Positions 27,547-34,611 of a stretch of DNA of 34,611 nucleotides are shown here, one piece after another. The stretch's first letter is position 1. Each line of letters begins with the position of its first letter. The stretch comes from Desulfocapsa sp. (GTDB lineage Bacteria > Desulfobacterota > Desulfobulbia > Desulfobulbales > Desulfocapsaceae). Both the position numbers and the translations under genes were made by a program. Location: positions 1-34,611 of the forward strand of contig JAESPV010000023.1 of NCBI GenBank assembly GCA_016765495.1. Reading direction: 5' to 3'. The notes below the pieces were generated by a model, which worked only from the letters and a program-made list of their open reading frames with translations, ran no database searches and was not told the origin of the DNA.

Positions 27547-27612
27547 AAGCGAAGCCCCCTACATTCCCACGAGGAAGCATAAACCCCAAAAGAAAAAAAT
27601 CAGCAATTTCAA

Positions 27613-27723
27613 AATAAGTAATCACAGGTGCTGCAGGTTCGTCCATTCGATCTTTCCCGCAATAGCCGTACCTATGCGGGAAGGCTCGAATGGGCGAAGA
27701 TGTAGTGCCTGTGGTTACTTATT
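27613..27723. repeat. 111-bp near-perfect hairpin at the usp 3' end
   Basis: Arms 27613-27661 and 27675-27723 are complementary over 49 positions. The outer part (AATAAGTAATCACAGG against its inverse) and the inner part (TTCGTCCATTCGA, then TTTCCCGCA) pair with only a few mismatches and a 5-nt internal loop; the terminal loop is 13 nt. The right arm covers the last codons and stop of the universal stress gene. It lies between convergent genes and may act as a bidirectional terminator. Its size and compound structure also suit a palindromic mobile repeat. Confidence 0.8.
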
Positions 27724-28197
27724 ACAGCAGGTGTAGGGGTTTATTGTTAATACCGGACAACTGGCCGACTTAACAACCTTGTCTGCGACACTGCCAAACA
27801 TTATCTTCTCCAATCCCTTATACCCATGGGTTCCCATGGCAATAAGCCCATCATCCTGCTCACTGGCAAAATCCACAATCTGCTCAGCAACGTCACCCAC
27901 CAGCACCTTCCCCTGTACCTCTTTCACCCCTTGTTCCCCAGCAAAGGCTTCAAGCTCTTGACAAAAGGCAAGCATTTTGTCCTCGGCCTGACTAAAAAGA
28001 TCCTGTTCAAAATCAGGGATACTCATATGGGGAACAAAAAAACCGGAATAATCTTCAAACTTCTGAACAACAAACAACAGGATAAGGTCAGCCTGAAAAC
28101 GACCGGCCATAAAAGCAGCGGATTCTGCAATCAACTTGGAATTATCTGAGAAATCAACGGGTGTTACGACAATACCTACTTTCTCGATTCGTTTCAT
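27715..28197 (-). CDS. universal stress protein (UspA family)
   Basis: A 160-aa single Usp domain. It starts VGIVVTPVDFSDNS. The ATP-binding signature G-x2-G-x9-G-S is complete in GTHGYKGLEKIMFGS, followed by VADKVVKSASCPVLTI, so it should be an ATP-binding Usp. SD AGGAGA precedes ATG 28197. The usual family end is near PVLTINPY; the last residues (TCCNK) run into the palindrome described separately. Confidence 0.9.
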   Translation of the reverse strand: MKRIEKVGIVVTPVDFSDNSKLIAESAAFMAGRFQADLILLFVVQKFEDYSGFFVPHMSIPDFEQDLFSQAEDKMLAFCQELEAFAGEQGVKEVQGKVLVGDVAEQIVDFASEQDDGLIAMGTHGYKGLEKIMFGSVADKVVKSASCPVLTINPYTCCNK

Positions 28198-28258
28198 GGC
28201 TTCTCCTGACAGGTTAGGTTTAATGGCATCGTAAAAAAAAATGACTGCTTAGTATGTA

Positions 28259-28311
28259 TATGTACAAAAGGAACTGAAAAAATGCAATTATCTAATTACT
28301 CTTATCTAATT
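28259..28311 (-). promoter_or_regulatory. weak usp promoter with tandem upstream repeat
   Basis: Two identical 10-mers TTATCTAATT at 28288-28297 and 28302-28311 lie 14 bp apart upstream of usp. Just downstream on the minus strand are TTGCAT (28282-28287) and TACATA (28259-28264) spaced 17 bp, each a poor match to consensus. The direct repeats could bind an activator. Confidence 0.3.
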
Positions 28312-28581
28312 TTCACATATTTTCCTACCCCTTACAAGAAAAATATGAGGCCGAAATGGCAGAGTGTAAACTCTTCAGGCGTTGAGCATAGCTCTTGTTT
28401 GCCCAGGTTATAAGGAAGTGATTCCACTTGTTCCCTAAGATTATCAGTAAGTTTGAATAACTAACCAAGGCCTGCTTCCGGTTGTTTTGTTTGGTAAAAA
28501 CCAGCAAGTTACCCTGGCTCGACCGCCTTCCGTTCTTCTGTCCTTCTGTCACCTACAGAAACCTACTTGAAGGAAATTCAA
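28312..28581. other. intergenic region without a recognised gene
   Basis: A 75-codon open frame exists on the minus strand (28325-28552), with a basic product lacking any recognised motif. It may be remnant DNA of the accessory island. I see no RNA gene or clear repeat. Confidence 0.3.
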
Positions 28582-28903
28582 TTATAAAAACACCCTGTAA
28601 TCAACATCAAAAATTTTAGGCATTTTTTTGGCTATCTTTTTGCCAATTGGTTGTTTTCCGTTTTCCATTTCAGATATATGGCGATGTGGAATTTCTGTAA
28701 GTTCTGATAAGGTTTCTTGGGTAAGATTCTTTTTATGTCTTGCTGCAACTAAGGGCTCGCCAAGATACAGAATCAATCTTTTTTTCCGAATTCATAAAGC
28801 CGAGAGCCTTGAGCACCATAATAGCTTCACGCTCATATCCTTTAGGTCCACCAAACAATAAAGTAATCTTATCAGTATGGTGCTTTTTCGTATGTTCCAG
28901 CAT
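28582..28903 (-). pseudogene. frameshifted Xre-family regulator (antitoxin-like)
   Basis: Two overlapping frames seem to be one broken gene. The first starts at ATG 28903 after a strong SD (GGAGGTGG) and runs 56 codons to 28733 (KITLLFGGPKGYEREAI, ending SVSWRALSCSKT). The second, 28776 to 28582, carries an intact helix-turn-helix: LVAARHKKNLTQETLSEL, IPHRHISEMENGKQPIGKKI and the end DVDYRVFL. In related Xre antitoxins, SxSWRE is followed by a short spacer and then GAR..LTQ in the same frame, so a frame change and probably a small deletion lie near 28745-28760. The C-terminal helix-turn-helix alone (TTG 28776) could still be made. No partner toxin remains beside it. Confidence 0.65.
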
Positions 28904-28948
28904 AAACCACCTCCACTATTTTAATATCATCACCTTGTTTTTCCTAGA

Positions 28949-28963
28949 CAACAATATATGTTG
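28949..28963. promoter_or_regulatory. candidate operator upstream of the Xre gene
   Basis: CAACAATATATGTTG has 5-bp inverted arms (CAACA/TGTTG) and lies 46 bp upstream of the Xre ATG. Autoregulated antitoxins often bind such sites; this is inference from position. Confidence 0.3.
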
Positions 28964-29039
28964 GTTCACTCAAGACTTGTTTCACCTGTTAAAATTCATC
29001 GTTCATTTGCAACCGGGCTTGTCCAACAAACGGTTCAGA

Positions 29040-29107
29040 ATCGGGTCAGAGGGAGCCGAAGCTCCCGTCTGCCCACAGAACCGTGCGTACGGGTCCGTAC
29101 ACGGCTC
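29040..29107 (-). ncRNA. group II intron domains V and VI
   Basis: Domain V spans 29078-29107: GAGCCGTG pairs with CACGGTTC, with a 2-nt CG bulge and a 4-bp distal stem (TACG/CGTA, loop GGTC). It is 30 nt, shorter than the usual 34. Domain VI is the hairpin at 29046-29076, with a stem capped by AGCTTCGGCT. The catalytic AGC triad of domain V is present near its start. Confidence 0.75.
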
Positions 29108-29108
29108 C

Positions 29109-30442
29109 TCATGTAACTCTAATCCAATGACGAAGTGGAAACCAATCTCGCATCCGGTGATTTGACCTTATCCATTGCCCTGCCTGATCAATAAACCATT
29201 CGACAGTGTAAGCTTTGGTAAGTGCAAATGTGTTAGACGTTACCCATCGACCGTTATTCGAAAATACCGTTCTGGCGAGCCCGTAGGACACCCCTCTCTT
29301 CATCAGTTTCTTGAACAAATGCCGACGTTTCTTCTGCTGATCAACGAAACGAGACCGAAGTCGTCTTCGTATATGTGCCTCGATGTTACGGAGTTGAAAG
29401 GGGTATTGAGTCATCATGTAATAACCTGACCACCCTTTATACCAAGTGTTTATCCGTTTCATCGTCTTTTCCAGCGTCAGATGTGTACCGCGTGGGGTCA
29501 ACTCCTTGACTTTCTGCATAGCTCTTTTCATCGACGCCGCTGATATTGCTCTTGCACCATCGATTATGGTCATCCCCAGAAACTTAATGTCGCAGGAACG
29601 GCCGACTCTGCTTTTGTCACGGTTGATTTTCAACTTGAGTTTTCCTTCTATAAATTTGCTGATACTTTTCATTACCCGTTCCGCAGAATTCGAGGAACGA
29701 ACAAAGATATTGCAGTCGTCAGCAAATCGGCAGAACTCAAGCCCCCTTCGTTCAAGTTCCTTATCCAATTCGTCGAGAACTACGTTACTGAACAATGGAC
29801 TCAAGGGACTTCCCTGGGTTGTGCCTTCTTGGGTCGGTTCAACCAGTCCATCCTTCATCATCCCACTTCTCAGAATCATACCGATCAAACGAAGAATCTG
29901 TTTATCGTCGATAAGAGGTGAATAAGACGGTCGTGGTTTATTCGATCGAAAAACTTTGATAGATCAATATCTACCACATACTCTTTCCCGCTCTTCACAA
30001 TTCGCTGTGCAGATTCCACGGCCTGACGTTGGTTATAGCCAGGGCGAAAACCGTAGCTGTGATCTGAAAAGTTTGGGTCAAGTATCGGCTCAAGGAGCAG
30101 TTTTAGCGTTGCATGGACAACCCTGTCACGTGTGCAGGGCACTCCGAGCAAACGAACACCTGCTCCTTTTCAGGGTTTAGGGATTTCTACCCGCCGTACC
30201 GGTTTTGGTTCATAGTGCCAGCTTTCAAATTCCATTTGAAGCTGAGCCAGCTCTTCTTCCAGACGACTGTCGAATTCTTCGATCGTTACGCCATCAATTC
30301 CTGGCGAACCACCATTCTTCTTGACCGCCTTAAAACCTGCTTTCAGTTTTACAGGATCACAGAGTTTCTCAAAGAGACTTCTTTCGTCTTCGAACAGGTT
30401 CCGTTGTCTCAGTTTGCCTTTCATTGTGAGTTGCTTCTTCAT
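29109..30442 (-). pseudogene. ltrA: group II intron reverse transcriptase/maturase, broken by a stop and a frameshift
   Basis: One coding sequence interrupted twice. The N-terminal part begins at ATG 30442 (RT0/RT1: NGGSPGIDGVTIEEF, YEPKPVRRVEIPKP). It stops at TGA 30170-30172, after which the same frame continues KGAGVRLLGVPCTRDRVV with GFRPGYNQ and VVDIDLSKFFDRINHDRL. Near 29900-29920 the frame shifts, and reading continues as IDDKQILRLIGMILRSG, TTQGSPLSPLFSNVVLDELD and the RT5 active site FADD in CRFADDCNIF. The maturase X domain ends at WIRVT (29109). There is no C-terminal HNH endonuclease, as in many IIC-type introns. Both lesions must be suppressed to yield full-length protein. Confidence 0.85.
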
Positions 30443-31095
30443 CGTCCCGCGTTTCCTTGGTAATAGCTGAATATATACTTTTCCACTTTAAAGAAAACTC
30501 CTATGGCTGAACTCAAAACAACTGCTATTATGAGATTTCGATTCCTTCTTACATGTTCCACCCTTCGGCTCCAACCTCCTTGTCGCTTTCTGGTAGTTTT
30601 GTCCTCAGATACGTCATCGCATCCTCATTGGCTACCAATTTTACGCCTACTATGGCTTCATCTGAAAACCCTTTGTCCATAACGGTCACATTTCTGCTCC
30701 GCTTAGGGCTTCGCTGTCGCAGTTACAACGGCCCAGCACAAACGGCTCTTCACCGGGTAAGATCACGTACTTTCTTTGCCCACCTACCTCCTTTACCCTA
30801 CAGAATTACGAAAAGGATATCGGGCTTCGGTAATCCAAGGTACCTTGCCCTTCTGTAAAGCCTACCAGAGGTTCACACCGAGTTTAGGTGGCAAATTTGA
30901 CTATGGCTTCCTTCAGATTCCTCATTGGCTCCAACGGCACCGGTCTTCCCTCGTCGGGCAGCTCCTTGGAGTTTCTTCAGACACCCTTGCCTTCGTCTAC
31001 ATATTCCCTCCTTTCAGGGTTATGACTGAACTTTCACCAGCTAGTTCGTGATCATGCCGGTCGCACTTGTGGTTCGCTCCTCACACAATCCAACC

Positions 31096-31377
31096 TTATT
31101 CGTTAGCTGATTTATCAACAAGCTGACCATCAATAAATTTATGCAGAATGCTAGATACCAATGTTTGATAAGGCATGCCTTCCATTAATGCCTTAGCTTG
31201 CAATGAGCGAAGGTCTCTGGATGAGAGTCTAATATTAATACGGGCATCTTTTTTGAATGTAGCCACAGCAGCTACAGCATGGCGCTTGATTTCCTGTTTT
31301 TCAGTTTTAGATTTTTTTAGCTCCCCTGACTCAAATGCCTCAAGGATTTCTTTTTCATACGGATCTAATTTACTCAT
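31096..31377 (-). CDS. ribbon-helix-helix antitoxin (BrnA/CopG-like)
   Basis: A 93-aa protein. The C-terminal half (DARINIRLSSRDLRSLQAKA, MPYQTLVSSILHKFIDGQL) is a ribbon-helix-helix fold used by BrnA/CopG antitoxins to bind their own operator; the charged N-terminus would clamp the toxin. I choose ATG 31377 (SD AGGTGA) rather than GTG 31386. The start overlaps the toxin stop by 8 bp (ATGAGTAA), the usual toxin-first coupled order of BrnTA pairs. The stop is only 29 bp from the group II intron 5' end. Confidence 0.82.
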   Translation of the reverse strand: MSKLDPYEKEILEAFESGELKKSKTEKQEIKRHAVAAVATFKKDARINIRLSSRDLRSLQAKALMEGMPYQTLVSSILHKFIDGQLVDKSANE

Positions 31378-31651
31378 TGGCGTCACCTACATATTGCTTA
31401 GTCGCTTTTCGGCTTGGAATAATCGTTTTAAGGAATACTTGTTCCTTATCTTCAACGTAAAGAACCAAGTAGGCATAATTCTCGATTAAAACAACCGATA
31501 TTTTTTGATGAGAGCACTTTTTGCTATTTAGATGATCATAAATTGCCACCTCATTGCCTAGTTGAAGATTAAGAACTATTTCTTCAAATGAAATTCCTCG
31601 CTCTTTTTGAAGCAATTCATTTTTTTCTGGATTCCAAGAGTATATTTTCAT
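31370..31651 (-). CDS. BrnT-like toxin (DUF497 family)
   Basis: A 93-aa protein that starts MKIYSWNPEKNELLQKERGISFEEIV, the typical start of DUF497/BrnT ribonuclease toxins, and ends FLKTIIPSRKATKQY, also typical. BrnT toxins fold like RelE and cleave RNA; catalytic residues cannot be assigned with certainty here. It is paired with the antitoxin that follows. The pair is bounded by an intron on one side and an IS on the other, so it belongs to the accessory island. Confidence 0.82.
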   Translation of the reverse strand: MKIYSWNPEKNELLQKERGISFEEIVLNLQLGNEVAIYDHLNSKKCSHQKISVVLIENYAYLVLYVEDKEQVFLKTIIPSRKATKQYVGDANE

Positions 31652-31668
31652 TTAGACAGGGTAGCACA

Positions 31669-31764
31669 ATGTGTGCGTTTTGTCATCAAAAAGCTGATGT
31701 TCGAAGTCATGAGCCGGCGGTGGTATTAGCAACCAAATTTATGCGTGAGGAGATGCTGGGCTAA
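31669..31764 (+). CDS. possible 31-aa CxxC mini-protein or gene remnant
   Basis: ATG 31669 to TAA 31764 encodes a short protein with an N-terminal CAFC zinc-knuckle-like pair and a helical end (ATKFMREEMLG). It diverges from the toxin gene. The SD (ACAGGG) is weak. It may be the 3' remnant of a lost gene. The rest of 31765-31867 holds no gene. Confidence 0.25.
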   Translation: MCAFCHQKADVRSHEPAVVLATKFMREEMLG

Positions 31765-31867
31765 TTCACAACATAATGCCCCCTATTTCGCCGGGAATCA
31801 TTCCTATTTACGATGGTCAATTTCACAACAAAACACCTCCCATTAAGCACTTGCCCCGTATAATATC

Positions 31868-33595
31868 GTAACTATTCAGCGTAATTTCTACGCATTTCAG
31901 TTTTAATCCCTAAAATCCGGCAACTCACCTTTAAACAAAAACGCGAAGGCCATCGTTGACGGGATATCTTGTTTGCGACAAGAAGAAATATAACTCCGGA
32001 TTCTACAAAAGAATTGTGCCCCTTCTTCTGAACGAAAACACCCAGAAATCTTCTGTTGCACCTTGGTCATTCTGATATCATTTTCACCAAGATTATTGGT
32101 GAACGGCACGATCTCAACCTCCATAAACCTCAACGTATCCTCTTCAAAGTTTTGAAGTCTTTCCAGAAGATTTCGTGATTTAGTCCTTTTGAGCCGTCCC
32201 CGTTTTCCTTTTCTGTTTGCTTCGTCCGGTGGAGGACTTTCTTTTTCTGCTTCTTTTAGAATTTTTCGATACTTTATGCGATATTTCTTCGAGTCACTAC
32301 TTTCCAGCTTGCCACCGGCACCATTTACGGATTTGTTTATTTCTTCAAGCAACTCGATGAGCTTTTGGGCCCAGCTTTGGTTATCCTGCTCCCATGCCCT
32401 TGTCAATTCCCGCAAATGGTGAGCATTACATAACGCATGGGTGCAATCATATTTATAGTATGGCTTCCAATGATCGTGACACAATGTCCCGCTAAACGTG
32501 GGGAGGATACCAATAGCATTCATTGCGTCAGTCCCTCTTTTCTGATGAGGGAAGAAGTGCGTCCACAAGCTGTTTGACGCACAGTGAAGCCAGAATCTTT
32601 TGCCTTTGACGTTTATTCCTGTTTCATCGGCATGGACCAGAGACGAACTATTCAGCTTCTTTTTCACAAGATCGTCAAAACCTTCCAGCAAACCAAAGGC
32701 CTCTTTGTTGAAATTGAAGATAGATCCCACGCTTACAGGGATTCCAAGTTGATCTGCAAAATAATCTCGTACCCGGTCATAGGGGATCAACTGAAATTGT
32801 GACATATAAACAGAGTGCGCCTTTATGCTCTCCCCGTACTGTACTGCTTTTGTAACCCCCTTCGGGAATGGTGCTGTGAATCGTTTACCTTTGGCATCTT
32901 TAAGAACCTGAGCCTGATATTCTGTTACGATTCTCGAAATTTCAATATCAAAGACTTGTCGGATTTCATGGCCGGCCTCCGTGTATTCTCCCGGAGGTAA
33001 CTCCGAACGATCAACGTTGATGACCTTCACCTTGTCTGGGTTCTTGACCTTCTCAAGGGTTTTACCTGTGTGCCCTGTCTGCCCACCGGCTTTATTACCC
33101 TTTTTCTTTTTACTGGTCTTCTGCCTGTGTGGATCTGTTGATGGTGGCTTGCTACTATTCTTGCTGTTCAAATTGAGACGATTCACCATTAGGGTAATTA
33201 TCAAGACCAAAACCTCAAGCAGTGACTTGGTCGCAGGTGACAATCCTTTGTCTTCGGCTATAAGTTTTGCAGCGTTCTTAAGAGTTGAGTCGATATCGAT
33301 ATGGTCTATTGTCATCCGGTTCCCGTGGTAAGTAATGTCGTCCTTTGTTACACACTATTATACCATAGGTTTTGAAAACGGATTTTTTGTCTCTAAATGC
33401 CCCTCTGTAAAACTTTGAGAAAATCATCACGGGTGGTGACGCCACATCCGCCAATCGCTTGGTGTGGCGCAACCTGTGTTCCGCTTATTGCCGTCTTGTC
33501 GCAGAATGGAGGCCATACCAGTTTTCAAAAAAAATGCCAAAAACCGTGTCAAGAAAATAATGTACTTTATTTCATTTTTTTCGCTGAATAGTTAC
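31868..33595 (-). mobile_element. IS66-family insertion sequence, single-ORF type
   Basis: A 1728-bp element with 14-bp perfect terminal inverted repeats, GTAACTATTCAGCG at 31868-31881 and its inverse at 33582-33595. It carries one transposase gene, as in the ISBst12-like subgroup, without tnpA/tnpB. The flanks (ATAATATC left, TGATATTG right) do not form a clean 8-bp target duplication, so it may be old or have recombined. The segment 33316-33581 upstream of the gene contains short palindromes and no gene. Confidence 0.85.
31903..33315 (-). CDS. IS66-family transposase (TnpC-like)
   Basis: A 470-aa DDE transposase. The N-terminus has a predicted helical segment and a basic linker (SSKPPSTDPHRQ, KKKKGNKAGGQTGH) typical of IS66. 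The core DDE is visible: D in VHADETGINVKG, D in LCHDHWKPYYKY followed by CNAHHLREL, and E in NNLGENDIRMTKVQQKIS. The end IRSYISSCRKQDIP is canonical. The zinc-finger cysteines of classic TnpC are absent. The frame is intact, so it may be active. Confidence 0.93.
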   Translation of the reverse strand: MTIDHIDIDSTLKNAAKLIAEDKGLSPATKSLLEVLVLIITLMVNRLNLNSKNSSKPPSTDPHRQKTSKKKKGNKAGGQTGHTGKTLEKVKNPDKVKVINVDRSELPPGEYTEAGHEIRQVFDIEISRIVTEYQAQVLKDAKGKRFTAPFPKGVTKAVQYGESIKAHSVYMSQFQLIPYDRVRDYFADQLGIPVSVGSIFNFNKEAFGLLEGFDDLVKKKLNSSSLVHADETGINVKGKRFWLHCASNSLWTHFFPHQKRGTDAMNAIGILPTFSGTLCHDHWKPYYKYDCTHALCNAHHLRELTRAWEQDNQSWAQKLIELLEEINKSVNGAGGKLESSDSKKYRIKYRKILKEAEKESPPPDEANRKGKRGRLKRTKSRNLLERLQNFEEDTLRFMEVEIVPFTNNLGENDIRMTKVQQKISGCFRSEEGAQFFCRIRSYISSCRKQDIPSTMAFAFLFKGELPDFRD

Positions 33596-33763
33596 TGATA
33601 TTGAAGAATTATCCCGTTTACTCCATGAATTAACACCTGGCTGACCCTTCTTCCATGTCATTATTCTGCCAATTCCTGTATGGTATTACCATTGTAGCAT
33701 TTCGTCCTTCCAGCAGCTTTTGACCAGTTTTAATATGCTGCCTCACTCACAAGTGGTGCCAAA

Positions 33764-34611
33764 CTGAAACCTGAAACAGCCACAAAAAAGCCACCAACCC
33801 TGAAAAAAGTTTTAGGGCTGCTGAGCCCAATCTACTTCAAACACCGTATCCGTATACTGTTTGGGTTAATGGCATTGCTGGGCGTCAATTGTCTCCAACT
33901 CACTATTCCCCGCATTCTGAAAAACGGCATTGATTCACTCTCGGATGGAACCGCTGCGCAGAGTGATTTACTCCAGCTTGCCCTTCTGATCTGTATTATT
34001 GGCCTATTTGCCTGCCTGCTCCGCTTCTGCTGGCGCTATCTTATTATTGGATTTTCCAGACACCTCGAGCGGGACCTGCGTAAAAAGATTTTCAGTCATG
34101 TTATGAGCATGGATGGAAGTTTTTTCTCAAAATACAGTACCGGCACTATTATGGCTCATGGAAGCAATGATCTTACAGCGGTACAAATGGCCTGCGGCAT
34201 GGGTCTTGTTGCTGCCATCGATGCACTGGTGATGTCCGTTGCAGCCATTGCTTTTATGCTTAATATTCATGTTGGACTTACTCTGATTGCACTTCTCCCC
34301 ATGCCTATTCTGGTTCTGGCCACCCGTTTTCTTTCGCAAAATCTGCATCACCGCTTTGATCGTGTTCAGGAACAGTTTTCAGGAATGACTGAATTTGCCA
34401 GATCCTCCATTGCCTCAATCCGCTTGCTAAAAGCTTACACACTTGAAAAATCACAAAGCAGACGCTTTGCACGTCTTGGACAAGAGTACGTTGATTCAAG
34501 TATTCGGGTGGCAATAATTCAGGGCTTACTCTTCCCCATTGCCACACTGGTTGGCAGTAGTGCAATGCTGCTTGTTCTTTACTTTGGCGGTCGCCTGGTC
34601 ATTTTAGAAAC
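33764..34611 (+). CDS. ABC transporter membrane domain (MdlB/MsbA-type exporter), 5' part
   Basis: Open to the right edge; about 283 codons visible. The protein begins LKPETATKKPPTLKKVLGLL and continues into the exporter transmembrane domain: RILFGLMALLGVNCLQLTIPRILKNGID (TM1), LLICIIGLFACLLRF, the coupling region GFSRHLERDLRKKIFSHVM, YSTGTIMAHGSNDL, and long helices to the edge. This is the ABC_membrane fold of lipid or drug exporters; the ATPase would lie beyond 34611. No ATG, GTG or TTG lies between the in-frame TAA at 33731 and codon ATG 33869, which sits inside TM1. A CTG at 33764 after GGTG is the most plausible start. The upstream IS66 ends about 170 bp before it. Confidence 0.75.
   Translation, partial: MKPETATKKPPTLKKVLGLLSPIYFKHRIRILFGLMALLGVNCLQLTIPRILKNGIDSLSDGTAAQSDLLQLALLICIIGLFACLLRFCWRYLIIGFSRHLERDLRKKIFSHVMSMDGSFFSKYSTGTIMAHGSNDLTAVQMACGMGLVAAIDALVMSVAAIAFMLNIHVGLTLIALLPMPILVLATRFLSQNLHHRFDRVQEQFSGMTEFARSSIASIRLLKAYTLEKSQSRRFARLGQEYVDSSIRVAIIQGLLFPIATLVGSSAMLLVLYFGGRLVILE

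Larger units (their letters stand above)
29040..31066 (-). mobile_element. group II intron
   Basis: A 2027-bp retroelement on the minus strand. The 5' end reads GTGCGACCGGCATG from 31066, fitting the GUGYG consensus. A second GTGTG at 31086 is a less likely start. Domains I to IV occupy 30443-31066 plus the maturase reading frame. Domain V and VI follow the maturase stop, and the 3' end is at 29040 (ACCCGAT), fitting the AY consensus. The 624-bp stretch before the maturase holds ribozyme RNA and no other gene. The element is probably no longer able to move by itself because its protein is broken. Confidence 0.85.

Noticed and set aside
30170..30172. Selenocysteine or programmed readthrough at the maturase TGA.
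   Set aside because: No SECIS-like hairpin could be argued, the residue is not conserved as Cys in the family, and a second lesion follows downstream.
30443..31066. Plus-strand frames of ~100 codons in the intron 5' region.
   Set aside because: They are complements of structured ribozyme domains and have no protein character.
29021..31094. GTTGGAC and GTTGGAT (minus strand) flanking the group II intron, suggesting an attC target and integron cassettes.
   Set aside because: Both match GTTRRRY but lie in the same orientation and no pairing R''/L'' arms could be found in the joined exons; the region is 27 kb from intI across core genes.
33397..33591. Small plus-strand open frame inside the IS66 element.
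   Set aside because: Runs into the terminal inverted repeat and lacks an SD or any family signature.

Overview
The window looks like a chromosome segment from a Desulfobacterota bacterium, most likely of the Desulfobulbales / Desulfocapsa-Desulfotalea type. This is inferred from gene content and protein flavour (HEAT-repeat protein, cyclic-nucleotide/DUF4388 protein and nitrilase-RfaE2 fusion typical of sulfur-metabolising deltaproteobacteria, with moderate GC). No rRNA, tRNA or CRISPR array was seen. Layout: 1-1242 is an integron-type tyrosine recombinase (intI) with a strong-looking promoter, preceded by a GC-rich palindromic block at the window edge. 1351-2625 (minus) is a U32-family tRNA hydroxylation protein. 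It diverges from a tight plus-strand cluster at 2735-7397: mnmA (GTG start), mtaB (4-bp overlap), cinA and recA. The first two modify tRNA, the last two are NAD salvage/competence and recombination, and the run ends in a hairpin terminator. 7473-11731 (minus) carries a nitrilase-RfaE2 fusion, a HEAT-like protein, ferritin, and a two-gene unit of small membrane protein plus CNBD/DUF4388 protein. 12403-17053 (plus) is a signalling block: a PAS/PAS hybrid-less histidine kinase, the wreck of its single-domain response regulator, and a methyl-accepting chemotaxis protein. 17121-25469 (minus) is a complete recC-recB-recD operon with overlapping genes. RecBCD and RecA in one window make it rich in recombination functions. 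25604-28197 holds a GNAT acetyltransferase, a small membrane protein and an unknown 373-aa protein whose start codons abut back to back, and a universal stress protein whose 3' end lies in a 111-bp hairpin. About 28.2-33.6 kb is an accessory island in decay: a frameshifted Xre-type regulator, a group II intron with a broken reverse transcriptase, a BrnT-like toxin with a ribbon-helix-helix antitoxin, and a complete-looking IS66-family (single-ORF) insertion sequence. The IS stops about 170 bp before an ABC-exporter membrane-domain gene that runs off the right edge. The most interesting points are the integron integrase without visible cassettes, the nitrilase-RfaE2 fusion, the back-to-back start codons, the hairpin that supplies the C-terminus of the stress protein, and the degraded two-component and selfish elements. 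No wholly new defence-like system could be supported from the sequence.
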